The notes under the pieces are model-generated. The model did no database searches, was not told the DNA's origin, and saw only the letters and a program-made list of their open reading frames with translations. A program made the translations under genes and the position numbers. From Paracoccaceae bacterium (lineage in GTDB: Bacteria; Pseudomonadota; Alphaproteobacteria; Rhodobacterales; Rhodobacteraceae), in NCBI GenBank assembly GCA_009920225.1, contig RGAJ01000002.1, forward strand, positions 1 to 22,349: DNA of 22,349 bases, given 5' to 3'. This document shows, piece after piece, positions 7,757 to 15,627 of this stretch (position 1 is its first letter; each line of letters starts with the position of its first letter).

Positions 7757-8854
7757 ATGTTATCCCTTTCCAACCTGACCCTATCGCATTTCCGATCACA
7801 TAAATTAACGCGGCTGTCCTTAGATGGGCGGCCCGTTGTTTTGTTTGGGTCGAACGGATCAGGCAAAACAAACATCTTAGAAGCTGTGTCGCTGTTTTCC
7901 CCAGGTCGTGGGATGCGTCGTGCGGGTGCACACGACATGACGCGCCGGCCCGAAGCGTTGGGTTGGAAATTACGCGCAACCTTATCCGCAACGGATGGGG
8001 TTCATGAGGTCGATACGTTCTCCGAAAACGGATCGGCGCGACGCATTGAAATTGATGGGAAATCCGCAACCCATGGTGCCTTGGGCCAGATGTCACGTGT
8101 CGTTTGGTTGGTGCCATCGATGGACCGCCTGTGGATCGAAGGGGCCGACAATCGGCGGCGATTTTTGGATCGCATGACCCTGTCGATGTTTCCCGAACAT
8201 GCAGAAACCTCGCTTGCCTATGAAAAGGCGATGCGCGAGCGGAATCGGTTGTTGAAAGATCAGGTGCGCGACGGGCATTGGTATCGCGCGCTCGAGGCGC
8301 AAATGGCGCGCGCAGGGCACGCCATCCATATTGCACGGCAACAAACCCTTTCGCGGATAGTCGCAGCACAGCAGGACGCGCAGACGGCCTTTCCGGTTGC
8401 TGACCTTCAGCTTGAACATTCTGACGGGGAAATGCCGACGTCAGAGGATGATTTGCAAACCGCGCTGGCAGACAGCCGTGGCCAAGATTTGGCGGCAGGG
8501 CGCACGCTAATCGGCCCACATCGGTGTGACATGATCGGAACCTTTGCCGCCAAGGGCGTCCCCGCAAGCGATTGTTCCACCGGCGAACAAAAGGCGTTGC
8601 TTGTGTCAATGATCTTGGCCAATGCCCGTTCGCTTGCCCAAGATTTGGGTTCGCCGCCGATTATCTTGTTGGATGAGGTGTCCGCCCATCTTGATACCGG
8701 ACGGCGTGCCGCGCTTTATGATGAAATATGCGCGCTTGGGGCTCAGGCATGGATGACGGGAACAGAACAGTCTTTGTTTTCTGAGCTCAGTGATCGTGCC
8801 CAATATTTTGAAGTATTTGACACCGAAAACACGTCTTCGGTTTTGGAACGGTGA
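7757..8854 (+). CDS. recF: DNA replication and repair protein RecF
   Basis: RecF is an SMC-like ATPase that helps load RecA at single-strand gaps together with RecO and RecR. Visible motifs are Walker A GSNGSGKT (residues 31-38), the signature CSTGEQKALLVSMILA and Walker B IILLDEVSAHLD. The N-terminus MLSLSNLTLSHFRSH is typical and the 365-residue length is normal. The gene follows dnaN by 26 bases, the classic dnaA-dnaN-recF order. The next gene on the strand begins 6 bases after the stop but is a broken LysE-family gene, not the gyrB often seen at this position. The Shine-Dalgarno is poor, so translational coupling to dnaN is possible. Confidence 0.96.
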   Translation: MLSLSNLTLSHFRSHKLTRLSLDGRPVVLFGSNGSGKTNILEAVSLFSPGRGMRRAGAHDMTRRPEALGWKLRATLSATDGVHEVDTFSENGSARRIEIDGKSATHGALGQMSRVVWLVPSMDRLWIEGADNRRRFLDRMTLSMFPEHAETSLAYEKAMRERNRLLKDQVRDGHWYRALEAQMARAGHAIHIARQQTLSRIVAAQQDAQTAFPVADLQLEHSDGEMPTSEDDLQTALADSRGQDLAAGRTLIGPHRCDMIGTFAAKGVPASDCSTGEQKALLVSMILANARSLAQDLGSPPIILLDEVSAHLDTGRRAALYDEICALGAQAWMTGTEQSLFSELSDRAQYFEVFDTENTSSVLER

Positions 8855-8860
8855 TTTGGA

Positions 8861-9300
8861 ATGAATTCATCCTTTGTTGATTTGGCGCTCTATGCGTTTG
8901 GAATATTTATCTTGTTTCTAACGCCGGGCCCTGTTTGGGTGGCGTTGATTGCGCGCACGCTATCAGGCGGATTTTCATCGGCATTTCCGTTGGCGCTGGG
9001 CGTGGTCATTGGGGATCCGGATTTTCTGCCGGTGTTGCGATTATCATAAGCAACCCAAAAGCGATATTATTCTATATGGGTGTCTTGCCCGGATTTTTTG
9101 ATATCACACAACTTACCGTCATTGATATCGCTGCCATCTGTGCGATATCCGCGAGTATTCCGCTGCTTGGCAATTCGGTGTTGGCGTTATTGGTGCACAG
9201 AATGCGCAAGATCATTCAATCGCCTGCGGCCGTGCGGCGATTGAATGTGACATCTGGCATATTGCTGATTTGCGTCGGTTTGGTGATCCCGTTGACGTGA
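8861..9300 (+). pseudogene. LysE/RhtB family exporter, internally deleted and frame-shifted
   Basis: Two pieces of one LysE/RhtB amino-acid exporter lie in different frames. The N-terminal piece (8861-9049) begins MNSSFVDLALYAFGIFILF and carries the family hallmark LTPGP, then runs to ALGVVIGD. The C-terminal piece resumes in another frame around 9016 with GFSAGV, the hallmark SNPKAILFYMGVLPGFF, and two more hydrophobic segments to the stop at 9300. Intact members are about 200 residues; here about 50 plus 90 remain. The middle (roughly 60 residues) is missing and the join near 9013-9022 shifts the frame. This is a deletion rather than a single sequencing slip. The remnant starts 6 bases after recF. 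Confidence 0.85.
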
Positions 9301-9325
9301 AGCCGCAGGTTTATTCTGCGGCTTC
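9299..9325. other. Perfect 10-bp hairpin across the convergent gene ends
   Basis: GAAGCCGCAG (9299-9308) and CTGCGGCTTC (9316-9325) pair perfectly around a 7-base loop. The hairpin overlaps the last base pairs of the LysE pseudogene and the last four codons and stop of the transaminase. No T-run follows on either strand, so it is at best an atypical bidirectional terminator or a 3'-end protector. Confidence 0.5.
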
Positions 9326-10708
9326 CCAAAGCCCTTGCTTGCGAACCTCTTCCATCCCTTGGTCCAAGGATTTCAAGGCGCGTGTGATCAAAATATCAAC
9401 TTCGTCCTTTGAAATAACCAAAGGTGGTGAAATGATCATACGGTCACCGACATGACGCATGATGAGATTGTTCGCAAAGCATTTTTCACGGCAGATGTAG
9501 CCAACTGTGCCAGTATCCGCTTTGAACTTGGCACGAGTATCTTTGTTCGGGGTCAACGCAATCGAACCCATCATGCCAACGATCTTGGCCTCTCCCACCA
9601 TTGGGTGTGAGACAAGTGATTCCCATTTTTCTTTGAGATATGGCGCGGTAGAGTTGCGCACAGTATCTACTATGCCCTCATCTTCGATGATGCGCAGGTT
9701 CTCATTCGCGACGGCTGCGGCAACGGGGTGGCCGTTATACGTATAGCCATGGTTGAATTCATCGCTGCCGATGACTTTTGCTACCTCATCACACACGATC
9801 GATCCACCAATGGGTTGGTATCCTGAACTTAGGCCCTTGGCGATTGTCATGATATGGGGGCGGATGTTCAACGTCTGTGATCCAAACCAATTGCCCGTGC
9901 GGCCAAATCCGCAGATCACTTCGTCAGCAATCAAAAGGATTTCATATTTGTCACAAATCCGCTGAATTTCGGGCCAATAGGTTTCTGGCGCAACAATCAC
10001 GCCACCTGCGCCCTGAACGGGTTCCGCGATGAACGCTGCAACGCGATTCTCTCCAAGTTCAAGAATCGCATGCTCAAGCTCTTGGGCGCGCGCGAGGCCG
10101 AAATCTTGCTCAGACATGTTGCCTGCTTCGGCCCACCAATTTGGTTGGTTGATGTGGTGAATGTTTGGAATCGGCAATCCACCCTGTTCATGCATCGCCG
10201 TCATTCCGCCCAACGACCCGCCGCCAATGGTGGATCCGTGATACGCGTTGTGACGGCTGATGATGATATTCTTATCAGGTTTGCCCTTTAACGCCCAATA
10301 GTGGCGGACCATGCGGATGTTGGTATCGTTGGCCTCGGATCCCGAACCTGCATAGAAAACATGGTTCAAATCGCCAGGGGCCAGTCGCGCCAAACGTTCA
10401 GACAATTCAATAGCGGGAATGTGCGTGGTTTGGAAAAACGTGTTATAATATGGCAAATCGCGCATTTGGCGCGCCGCCACCTCGGCCAGTTCGTCGCGGC
10501 CATATCCAATGTTGACGCACCAAAGGCCCGCCATACCATCGAGGATTTCGTGACCGTCAGAGTCGTAAATATAAACACCCTTTGCGTGGGTGATCACGCG
10601 CGCACCCTTTTGCGATAGCTGTGCCTGCGTGGTGAATGGATGCATATGATGCGCGGCGTCGCGTTGTTGCAATTCGGATGTGGAAATGCTGTTGCTTAGA
10701 TGTGTCAT
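9311..10708 (-). CDS. spuC: Class III aminotransferase, SpuC-like putrescine:pyruvate type
   Basis: A PLP-dependent fold-type I (class III) aminotransferase. From memory of the family it resembles Pseudomonas SpuC, which moves the amino group of putrescine to pyruvate: shared stretches include LDGMAGLWCVNIGYGR, FYAGSGSEAND, EPVQGAGGV, LIADEVICGFGRTGNWFGSQ and MRHVGDRMIISPPLVI. The PLP-binding aspartate is in IADEV and the Schiff-base lysine in IAKGLSSGY (about K291). The frame opens with two ATGs six bases apart; AGGG lies 7 bases before the inner one (10708), giving 465 residues. The gene is transcribed towards the LysE remnant from its own promoter with an embedded palindrome, next to a GntR gene and a Pot transporter. 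The context supports a polyamine substrate, but related enzymes accept other diamines or omega-amino acids. Confidence 0.85.
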   Translation of the reverse strand: MTHLSNSISTSELQQRDAAHHMHPFTTQAQLSQKGARVITHAKGVYIYDSDGHEILDGMAGLWCVNIGYGRDELAEVAARQMRDLPYYNTFFQTTHIPAIELSERLARLAPGDLNHVFYAGSGSEANDTNIRMVRHYWALKGKPDKNIIISRHNAYHGSTIGGGSLGGMTAMHEQGGLPIPNIHHINQPNWWAEAGNMSEQDFGLARAQELEHAILELGENRVAAFIAEPVQGAGGVIVAPETYWPEIQRICDKYEILLIADEVICGFGRTGNWFGSQTLNIRPHIMTIAKGLSSGYQPIGGSIVCDEVAKVIGSDEFNHGYTYNGHPVAAAVANENLRIIEDEGIVDTVRNSTAPYLKEKWESLVSHPMVGEAKIVGMMGSIALTPNKDTRAKFKADTGTVGYICREKCFANNLIMRHVGDRMIISPPLVISKDEVDILITRALKSLDQGMEEVRKQGLWEAAE

Positions 10709-10755
10709 GATCATACCCTATAGGGGCCGAAAACGGCAGTTATTCGGATATTGTC

Positions 10756-10783
10756 AGAATATGATCAAATTTTTTAATGTCAA
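10756..10783 (-). promoter_or_regulatory. Transaminase promoter with embedded operator
   Basis: On the minus strand a perfect TTGACA -35 (10778-10783) and a TATTCT -10 (10756-10761) are 16 bases apart. They lie about 50 bases upstream of the transaminase ATG and between it and the GntR stop. The palindromic operator at 10758-10771 fills the spacer and overlaps the -10, a classic repressor position. Confidence 0.65.
10758..10771. promoter_or_regulatory. Candidate GntR operator, copy 1
   Basis: AATATGATCAAATT matches the perfect palindrome AATTTGATCAAATT at 11574-11587 at 13 of 14 positions. It overlaps the -10 and the spacer of the transaminase promoter. The GntR-family gene lies between the two copies. 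The regulator-site pairing is inferred. Confidence 0.6.
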
Positions 10784-10799
10784 TCGAATCAGCGAATCT

Positions 10800-11459
10800 T
10801 TATTTCTGTTTCAACGCTTGTGTGACTTGATCCATTCCTTGACCCACATCAGCGGCCATCGCGTCTGCGGCAGCCGTTGGGTTGTTCGCAATCATGGCTT
10901 GAATCGCTTGTTTGTGTTGATCGACCAAGCTTTGGGTGCCCAGTCGCCCACATATCACCCGTAATGATGGGCCAAAGCGCAACCAGAGGCCATCTGCCAA
11001 ATGCGCAAGGATCGGGGCCTTGGCGACATCATATAGCGTCTTGTGGAATTCATAGTTACGGCGCAGATATGCACCCACATCCCCACGTGCGATTGATTGA
11101 TCCAGCGCTGTATCGATGCTGCGCAGTATCGCAATATCGGCAGCTGTTATGTTTTTTGCCGCTAAATACACCAATTGGCGTTCAATTGCGGCGCGCGCAT
11201 ATGCCAATTCATCTAGATTCGCTTGGGTCAAAACGGGGACGCAGACGCGCCGATTGCCCTGAAAAACCAGCGCACCTTCGGCAGTGAGTCGGCGAATTGC
11301 CTCGCGCACGGGGGTCATTCCGGCACCTAATGTGTCCACCAATCCTTGGATGGTGACGGCCGAACCAGGTGTTAATTCACCAAACAAAATCAGCTCACGC
11401 AGGGCGCGATACACAGTTTCATGCGCCGGAAGCCCAGCTGGAACATTATTTTCTTTCAC
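10800..11459 (-). CDS. GntR family (FadR/FCD type) transcriptional regulator
   Basis: A winged-helix N-terminal domain (YRALRELILFGELTPGSAV ... TPVREAIRRLTAEGAL) is followed by an all-helical FCD ligand domain (ARAAIERQLVYLAA, NYEFHKTLYDVA, DQHKQAIQAM). The HTH recognition segment MTPVREAIRRL is typical of FadR-type GntR proteins. The open frame extends to an ATG at 11573, but a GTG at 11459 has AGAGGA 7 bases upstream and gives 219 residues, the usual size. A TATAAA -10-like box lies just upstream of it. The gene sits between a putrescine transaminase and a polyamine transporter, so a polyamine or breakdown product is the likely inducer. Two near-identical palindromes nearby are its probable operators. 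Ligand and sign of regulation are inferred. Confidence 0.9.
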   Translation of the reverse strand: MKENNVPAGLPAHETVYRALRELILFGELTPGSAVTIQGLVDTLGAGMTPVREAIRRLTAEGALVFQGNRRVCVPVLTQANLDELAYARAAIERQLVYLAAKNITAADIAILRSIDTALDQSIARGDVGAYLRRNYEFHKTLYDVAKAPILAHLADGLWLRFGPSLRVICGRLGTQSLVDQHKQAIQAMIANNPTAAADAMAADVGQGMDQVTQALKQK

Positions 11460-11557
11460 TGCGAAATCCTCTTTAACTACCCTGACTTTATACGATTTTT
11501 TTGGAAAATACACGGCCTCTCTTGCGTGTTTTTCATTCCCGTGAAAACATAAAATTA

Positions 11558-11586
11558 TTGCAATGTTGTGCAAAATTTGATCAAAT
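11558..11586 (+). promoter_or_regulatory. Candidate promoter of the pot operon
   Basis: TTGCAA (11558-11563) and TCAAAT (11581-11586) are 17 bases apart, each matching at 4 of 6 positions. The -10 would lie inside the perfect palindrome at 11574-11587. An alternative -10, TAAAAT at 11550-11555, has a poor -35. The boxes are uncertain. Confidence 0.35.
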
Positions 11587-11587
11587 T
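11574..11587. promoter_or_regulatory. Candidate GntR operator, copy 2 (perfect palindrome)
   Basis: AATTTGATCAAATT is a perfect 14-base palindrome in the 170-base divergent gap between the GntR gene and the binding-protein gene, 42 bases before the latter's start. A 13/14 copy lies in the transaminase promoter. Confidence 0.6.
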
Positions 11588-11629
11588 GTCCAAGTGGGCG
11601 AAAAACCCATCCAAAGGGAGAGTATGAGA

Positions 11630-12712
11630 ATGAAACGACTAATGTCCGCGACTGCCGTTGCTGCGGTGTTGGCTGGAACAGCCTTCGCAGAAGAAGTTCG
11701 CGTTTATAACTGGTCCGACTATATCGACGAAGAGTTGTTGGCCAAATTCCAGTCTGAAACTGGTATCGACCTGATTTACGATGTGTTCGATAGCAACGAA
11801 GTTTTGGAAACTAAAATGTTGGCTGGCGGGTCGGGGTACGACCTCGTGGTTCCAACAGGTACCTTCTTGCAGCGCCAAATCCAAGCGGGTGCATTCCAAA
11901 AGCTTGACACAAGCAAGTTGCCAAACATTGGCAATCTTTGGGATGTCGTTGCGGCGCGGACTGCGCAGTATGATCCAGATAACGCATATTCTATCAACTA
12001 CATGTGGGGTACTACGGGGCTTGGTGTGAACGTTGGAAAGGTGACAGAGATTTTGGGTGCAGATGCGCCAATCGGATCACTGGAATTGATCTTCAATCCT
12101 GCCAACATGGAAAAACTGGCGGCGTGTGGTGTCCACATGCTAGACGCGCCAACCGAAATTATTCCCGCTGCGTTGAAATACATCGGCGAGGATCCCAACA
12201 GCCACGACCCAGACGTCATTGCAAAAACAGAACCTGTTTTGATGGCGGTACGTCCCTATATTCAGAAATTCAACAGCTCTGAATATATCAACGCTTTGGC
12301 AAATGGTGAAATCTGTGTGGCCTTTGGCTGGTCAGGCGACATCTTGCAGGCGCGTGATCGTGCAGCCGAAGCAGATAACGGTGTTGAGATTGCTTATAAC
12401 GCCCCAAGCGAAGGTGCGTTGATGTGGTTCGACCAAATGGCGATTCCTGCAGATGCACCAAACCCTGATGGCGCACACAAGTTCCTAAACTTTATCTTGG
12501 ATGCGCAAAACATGGCGGCTGCGTCAAACTATGTTTACTATGCAAACGGTAACAAAGCGTCTCAAGAATTCTTGGTCGAAGACGTGATTGGCGATACCGC
12601 GATCTATCCAGATGCTGCGACTTTGGAAAACCTATACACCATCACGCCATATGATGCGCGTGTTCAGCGTTCTGTGACGAGGTTGTGGACCAAAATCAAA
12701 TCCGGCACATAA
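11630..12712 (+). CDS. potF: Polyamine ABC transporter periplasmic binding protein, PotF-like
   Basis: Periplasmic solute-binding protein delivering a polyamine, probably putrescine, to the membrane complex. It begins with a signal peptide (MKRLMSATAVAAVLAGTAFA, cleavage after about residue 20). The mature start resembles E. coli PotF: YNWSDYI (W28, S29, D30), VFDSNEVLETKMLAGGSGYDLVVP, GWSGD (W234, D237) and FDQMA (D268). These fit the PotF ligand residues Ser38, Asp39, Trp244, Asp247 and Asp278 with a constant offset of about ten. Length is 360 residues (E. coli 370). The frame is open upstream to 11501, but GGGAG lies 9 bases before this ATG (another ATG sits 6 bases upstream). A strong hairpin terminator separates it from the ATPase gene. 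Putrescine preference is inferred from residues and context. Confidence 0.92.
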   Translation: MKRLMSATAVAAVLAGTAFAEEVRVYNWSDYIDEELLAKFQSETGIDLIYDVFDSNEVLETKMLAGGSGYDLVVPTGTFLQRQIQAGAFQKLDTSKLPNIGNLWDVVAARTAQYDPDNAYSINYMWGTTGLGVNVGKVTEILGADAPIGSLELIFNPANMEKLAACGVHMLDAPTEIIPAALKYIGEDPNSHDPDVIAKTEPVLMAVRPYIQKFNSSEYINALANGEICVAFGWSGDILQARDRAAEADNGVEIAYNAPSEGALMWFDQMAIPADAPNPDGAHKFLNFILDAQNMAAASNYVYYANGNKASQEFLVEDVIGDTAIYPDAATLENLYTITPYDARVQRSVTRLWTKIKSGT

Positions 12713-12720
12713 TATCGACC

Positions 12721-12751
12721 AAAGCCCGCACAAGCGCTGTGCGGGCTTTTT
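12721..12751 (+). terminator. Intra-operon terminator after the binding-protein gene
   Basis: AAAGCCCGCACA (12721-12732) and TGTGCGGGCTTT (12738-12749) form twelve perfect pairs around a 5-base loop, ending in a T-run (12747-12751). It lies 8 bases after the binding-protein stop and before the ATPase gene. It probably lets most transcripts stop, and stabilises them, so binding protein exceeds the membrane parts. Confidence 0.9.
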
Positions 12752-12772
12752 AATCCATTTTGGGGATGCATC

Positions 12773-13915
12773 ATGGTACAAGTCGCCACACCTAAACCCG
12801 TATTTGCGCCGTGGGACGACCCCACGTTAGCACCGTTGATTCAGTTCAAAAATGTCACAAAGCGCTTTGGCGACTTTGTTGCGATCGATGACATGACTAT
12901 CGATATTTACGAACGCGAATTCTTTGCTCTTTTGGGCCCGTCTGGTTGTGGGAAAACCACCATGATGCGCATGCTCGCGGGCTTTGAGCGCCCAACCGAG
13001 GGCAAGATTTTTTTGGGGGGCCAAGACATTGATGCCATCCCGCCGAACAGACGTTCGGTGAACATGATGTTCCAATCCTATGCGCTGTTCCCGCATCTGA
13101 GCGTTTGGGACAACATCGCGTTTGGCCTGCGCCGGCAAAAGCTGCCCAAAGACGCAATCAGCGATCGTGTGAATGAAATGCTGCGTTTGACGCGGCTGTC
13201 AAAATTTGCGCATCGCAAACCGCATCAGATTTCTGGCGGACAACGTCAACGGGTTGCTTTGGCGCGATCTTTGGCGCGCGCGCCCAAATTGTTGCTTTTG
13301 GATGAACCATTGGGCGCGTTGGATAAAAAGCTGCGCCAAGAAACCCAGTTTGAATTGATGGATATCCAAGAAAAGACTGGAACCACCTTTGTGATCGTGA
13401 CCCACGACCAAGAAGAGGCGATGACAGTCGCCAGCCGTGTGGCGGTTATGGACGAAGGTGTCATGGTTCAAGTGGACACACCTGCCCGTATCTATGAGGC
13501 ACCAAATTCCGTCTATGTCGCGGATTTCATCGGTGATGTGAACATCATCGAGGGCCGTGCAACGCAAACGGACGAAAACGTCCATATTGTATGGGCCGAA
13601 GGTCAGCCAAATATCGTTGGCACCGCCACAGATGCATCATTTGGTGTGGGTGACGCGGTTCACTTTGCGATTCGGCCCGAAAAGGTATCGATTTCTGCAG
13701 AAAAACCTGCGGATACGCCAAATGCCTTTGAGGGTAAGATTTTGGATATCGCATATTTGGGTAATATTTCGACTTACTACGTCAAGATGCCATCGGGCCA
13801 AACGATCAAAGCACAAACCGCAAACACCCGTCGTTTATCGCGTCGCGATTTTACATGGGATGATTCCGTTTGGGTATCGTTTACCACGACCGCTGGCGTG
13901 TGTCTAAAGGGGTAG
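12773..13915 (+). CDS. potG: Polyamine ABC transporter ATP-binding protein, PotG/PotA-like
   Basis: The ATPase subunit that powers polyamine import. Motifs in order: Walker A GPSGCGKT (55-62), Q-loop glutamine Q101 (MMFQSYALFPHL), ABC signature ISGGQRQ (153-159), Walker B LLLLDEP (173-179) and the switch histidine in VIVTHDQEEAM. After about residue 260 comes a TOBE-type regulatory domain (AIRPEKVSI). The long N-terminal tail before the first strand (about 20 residues) resembles PotG more than PotA. Length 380 is normal. GGGG lies 7 bases before the ATG. It is separated from the binding-protein gene by a terminator and followed by the first permease gene after 3 bases. Confidence 0.93.
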   Translation: MVQVATPKPVFAPWDDPTLAPLIQFKNVTKRFGDFVAIDDMTIDIYEREFFALLGPSGCGKTTMMRMLAGFERPTEGKIFLGGQDIDAIPPNRRSVNMMFQSYALFPHLSVWDNIAFGLRRQKLPKDAISDRVNEMLRLTRLSKFAHRKPHQISGGQRQRVALARSLARAPKLLLLDEPLGALDKKLRQETQFELMDIQEKTGTTFVIVTHDQEEAMTVASRVAVMDEGVMVQVDTPARIYEAPNSVYVADFIGDVNIIEGRATQTDENVHIVWAEGQPNIVGTATDASFGVGDAVHFAIRPEKVSISAEKPADTPNAFEGKILDIAYLGNISTYYVKMPSGQTIKAQTANTRRLSRRDFTWDDSVWVSFTTTAGVCLKG

Positions 13916-13918
13916 ATC

Positions 13919-14809
13919 ATGCGCCGTTTTGCCCTAATATCGGTTCCATATATTTGGCTTTTGGCCCTGTTTTTGGTGCCATTTTTGATCGTGATCAAAA
14001 TTTCACTGTCGGATACGGTCATTTCGATTCCACCCTATGCACCGACGTTGACGTTTTCGGAAGGATGGGGTGGCATTGTCGCGTTTTTCAAAGGATTGGA
14101 TTTCGAAACCTTTGAATTCCTGATGTCAGACGATTTGTATTGGAAGGCCTATCTTTCCAGCCTTAAGATCGCGTCCATCGCAACCTTCATGACGCTGCTG
14201 GTCGGATATCCCATTGCGTATGGGATGACACGCGCTGCGCCTGAATGGCGGCCAACCTTGTTGATGCTGGTCATTTTGCCGTTTTGGACATCATTCTTGA
14301 TCCGCGTTTACGCGTGGATGGGGATCTTGGGCCAGGAGGGATTGGTGAACCAAGCCTTGTTATGGCTAGGTCTCATCGATCAACCCTTGGTCATTTTGAA
14401 TACACCCACCGCGGTCTATATCGGGATCGTTTACACGTATTTGCCCTTTATGATTTTGCCGATTTATTCAGCCTTGGAAAAATTGGATGACAGTTTGCTT
14501 GAGGCCGCAGAGGATCTGGGGTGTTCGAAACTGTCGGCCTTTTGGCTGGTAACATGGCCCTTGTCCAGAAATGGGATCATCGCCGGGTGTTTCTTGGTCT
14601 TTATTCCGACCTTGGGGGAATTCGTTATTCCTTCGTTGTTGGGCGGATCACAAACATTGATGATCGGTAAAGTGCTGTGGGAAGAATTCTTTTCGAACCG
14701 CGATTGGCCTGTGGCCTCGGCGGTGGCGGTGATCTTGTTGTTGATCTTGATCATTCCGATAGTTCTGTTCCAACGCAATGAACAAAAACAGCGCGAGGCT
14801 GAAGGATGA
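13919..14809 (+). CDS. potH: Polyamine ABC transporter permease, PotH-like
   Basis: An inner-membrane permease of 296 residues with about six hydrophobic helices, the first being residues 7-27. It carries the EAA loop that docks on the ATPase (EAAEDLGCSKLSAFWLVTWPL, around residue 194), and a TLGEFVIPSLLGG segment typical of PotB/PotH. It starts 3 bases after the ATPase stop and overlaps the next permease gene by ATGA, so the set is translationally coupled. Assignment as PotH rather than PotB rests on order and on the PotF-like binding protein. Confidence 0.92.
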   Translation: MRRFALISVPYIWLLALFLVPFLIVIKISLSDTVISIPPYAPTLTFSEGWGGIVAFFKGLDFETFEFLMSDDLYWKAYLSSLKIASIATFMTLLVGYPIAYGMTRAAPEWRPTLLMLVILPFWTSFLIRVYAWMGILGQEGLVNQALLWLGLIDQPLVILNTPTAVYIGIVYTYLPFMILPIYSALEKLDDSLLEAAEDLGCSKLSAFWLVTWPLSRNGIIAGCFLVFIPTLGEFVIPSLLGGSQTLMIGKVLWEEFFSNRDWPVASAVAVILLLILIIPIVLFQRNEQKQREAEG

Positions 14810-15627
14810 GACGTTTATCTTGGTTCAATACAACCGCGCTGACATTAGGCTTTGCATTCTTGTACTTGCCTATGATCATCTTGGTGATCTATTCATTCAA
14901 CGCATCCAAATTGGTGACGGTCTGGGCAGGGTTTTCAACCAAATGGTATGGCGAGCTTTTGCAGAACGAAGCATTCCTTGACGCCGCATGGGTCACAATT
15001 CGAGTTGCTGTTGTGTCGTCAACGTTTGCTACGATTTTGGGGACGATGGCGGCTTATGTTTTGGTCCGCTCAGGCCGTTTCTGGGGACGCACGATGTTCT
15101 CGGGCATGATCTATGCCCCTTTGGTGATGCCTGAGGTAATTACAGGCCTGTCTCTGTTGTTGCTTTTCATCGGCATCGGTTTGGACCGCGGCGTTCTGAC
15201 GATTGTTTTGGCGCATACCACGTTTTCGATGTGTTATGTGTCTGTCGTTGTCTCGTCGCGCTTGGTGAGCTTTGATCAATCCTTAGAAGAAGCAGCGCAA
15301 GACTTGGGATGTACGCCTTTGGAATCGTTTTTCCTTGTGACACTTCCGATCATTGCTCCTGCGGTTTTGTCAGGGTGGCTGTTGGCGTTTACCTTGTCAT
15401 TGGACGATTTGGTTATTGCCTCTTTTGCCTCTGGCCCGTCTTCGACGACGTTACCGATTAAGATCTTTTCGGCCGTTCGATTGGGGGTCAGTCCGGAAAT
15501 CAACGCATTGTCGACCATCATGATTGCGATTGTGACGATTGGCGTTGTGACCGCATCGATTGTCACAAAACGAAATGCCGTTCGGCAGCAGCGCGATGAA
15601 CAAATGGCCGAGCGTGCAGGTGAATGA
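14806..15627 (+). CDS. potI: Polyamine ABC transporter permease, PotI-like
   Basis: The second permease, 273 residues with about six membrane helices. The N-terminal segment LGFAFLYLPMIILVIYSFNASK is typical of PotC/PotI, and the EAA loop is EAAQDLGCTPLESFFLVTLP (around residue 164), followed by FTLSLDDLVIASF. Its ATG overlaps the stop of the first permease (ATGA at 14806-14809). Its own stop overlaps the start of the FAD oxidoreductase in the same way. The two permeases should form the heterodimeric channel. Confidence 0.92.
   Translation: MRRLSWFNTTALTLGFAFLYLPMIILVIYSFNASKLVTVWAGFSTKWYGELLQNEAFLDAAWVTIRVAVVSSTFATILGTMAAYVLVRSGRFWGRTMFSGMIYAPLVMPEVITGLSLLLLFIGIGLDRGVLTIVLAHTTFSMCYVSVVVSSRLVSFDQSLEEAAQDLGCTPLESFFLVTLPIIAPAVLSGWLLAFTLSLDDLVIASFASGPSSTTLPIKIFSAVRLGVSPEINALSTIMIAIVTIGVVTASIVTKRNAVRQQRDEQMAERAGE

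Noticed and set aside
7755..8609. 284-codon open frame antisense to recF
   Set aside because: It is the mirror of a clearly coding RecF; its translation has no family character and is rich in Arg, Pro and Cys, as antisense frames in such DNA are.
9016..9300. LysE C-terminal piece as an independent small gene
   Set aside because: It lacks a start with ribosome site at the right place and begins in mid-domain; it reads as the remainder of the broken exporter.
8861..9300. Programmed frameshift instead of a pseudogene in the LysE gene
   Set aside because: About 60 residues of the expected middle are absent, which a ribosomal slip cannot restore.
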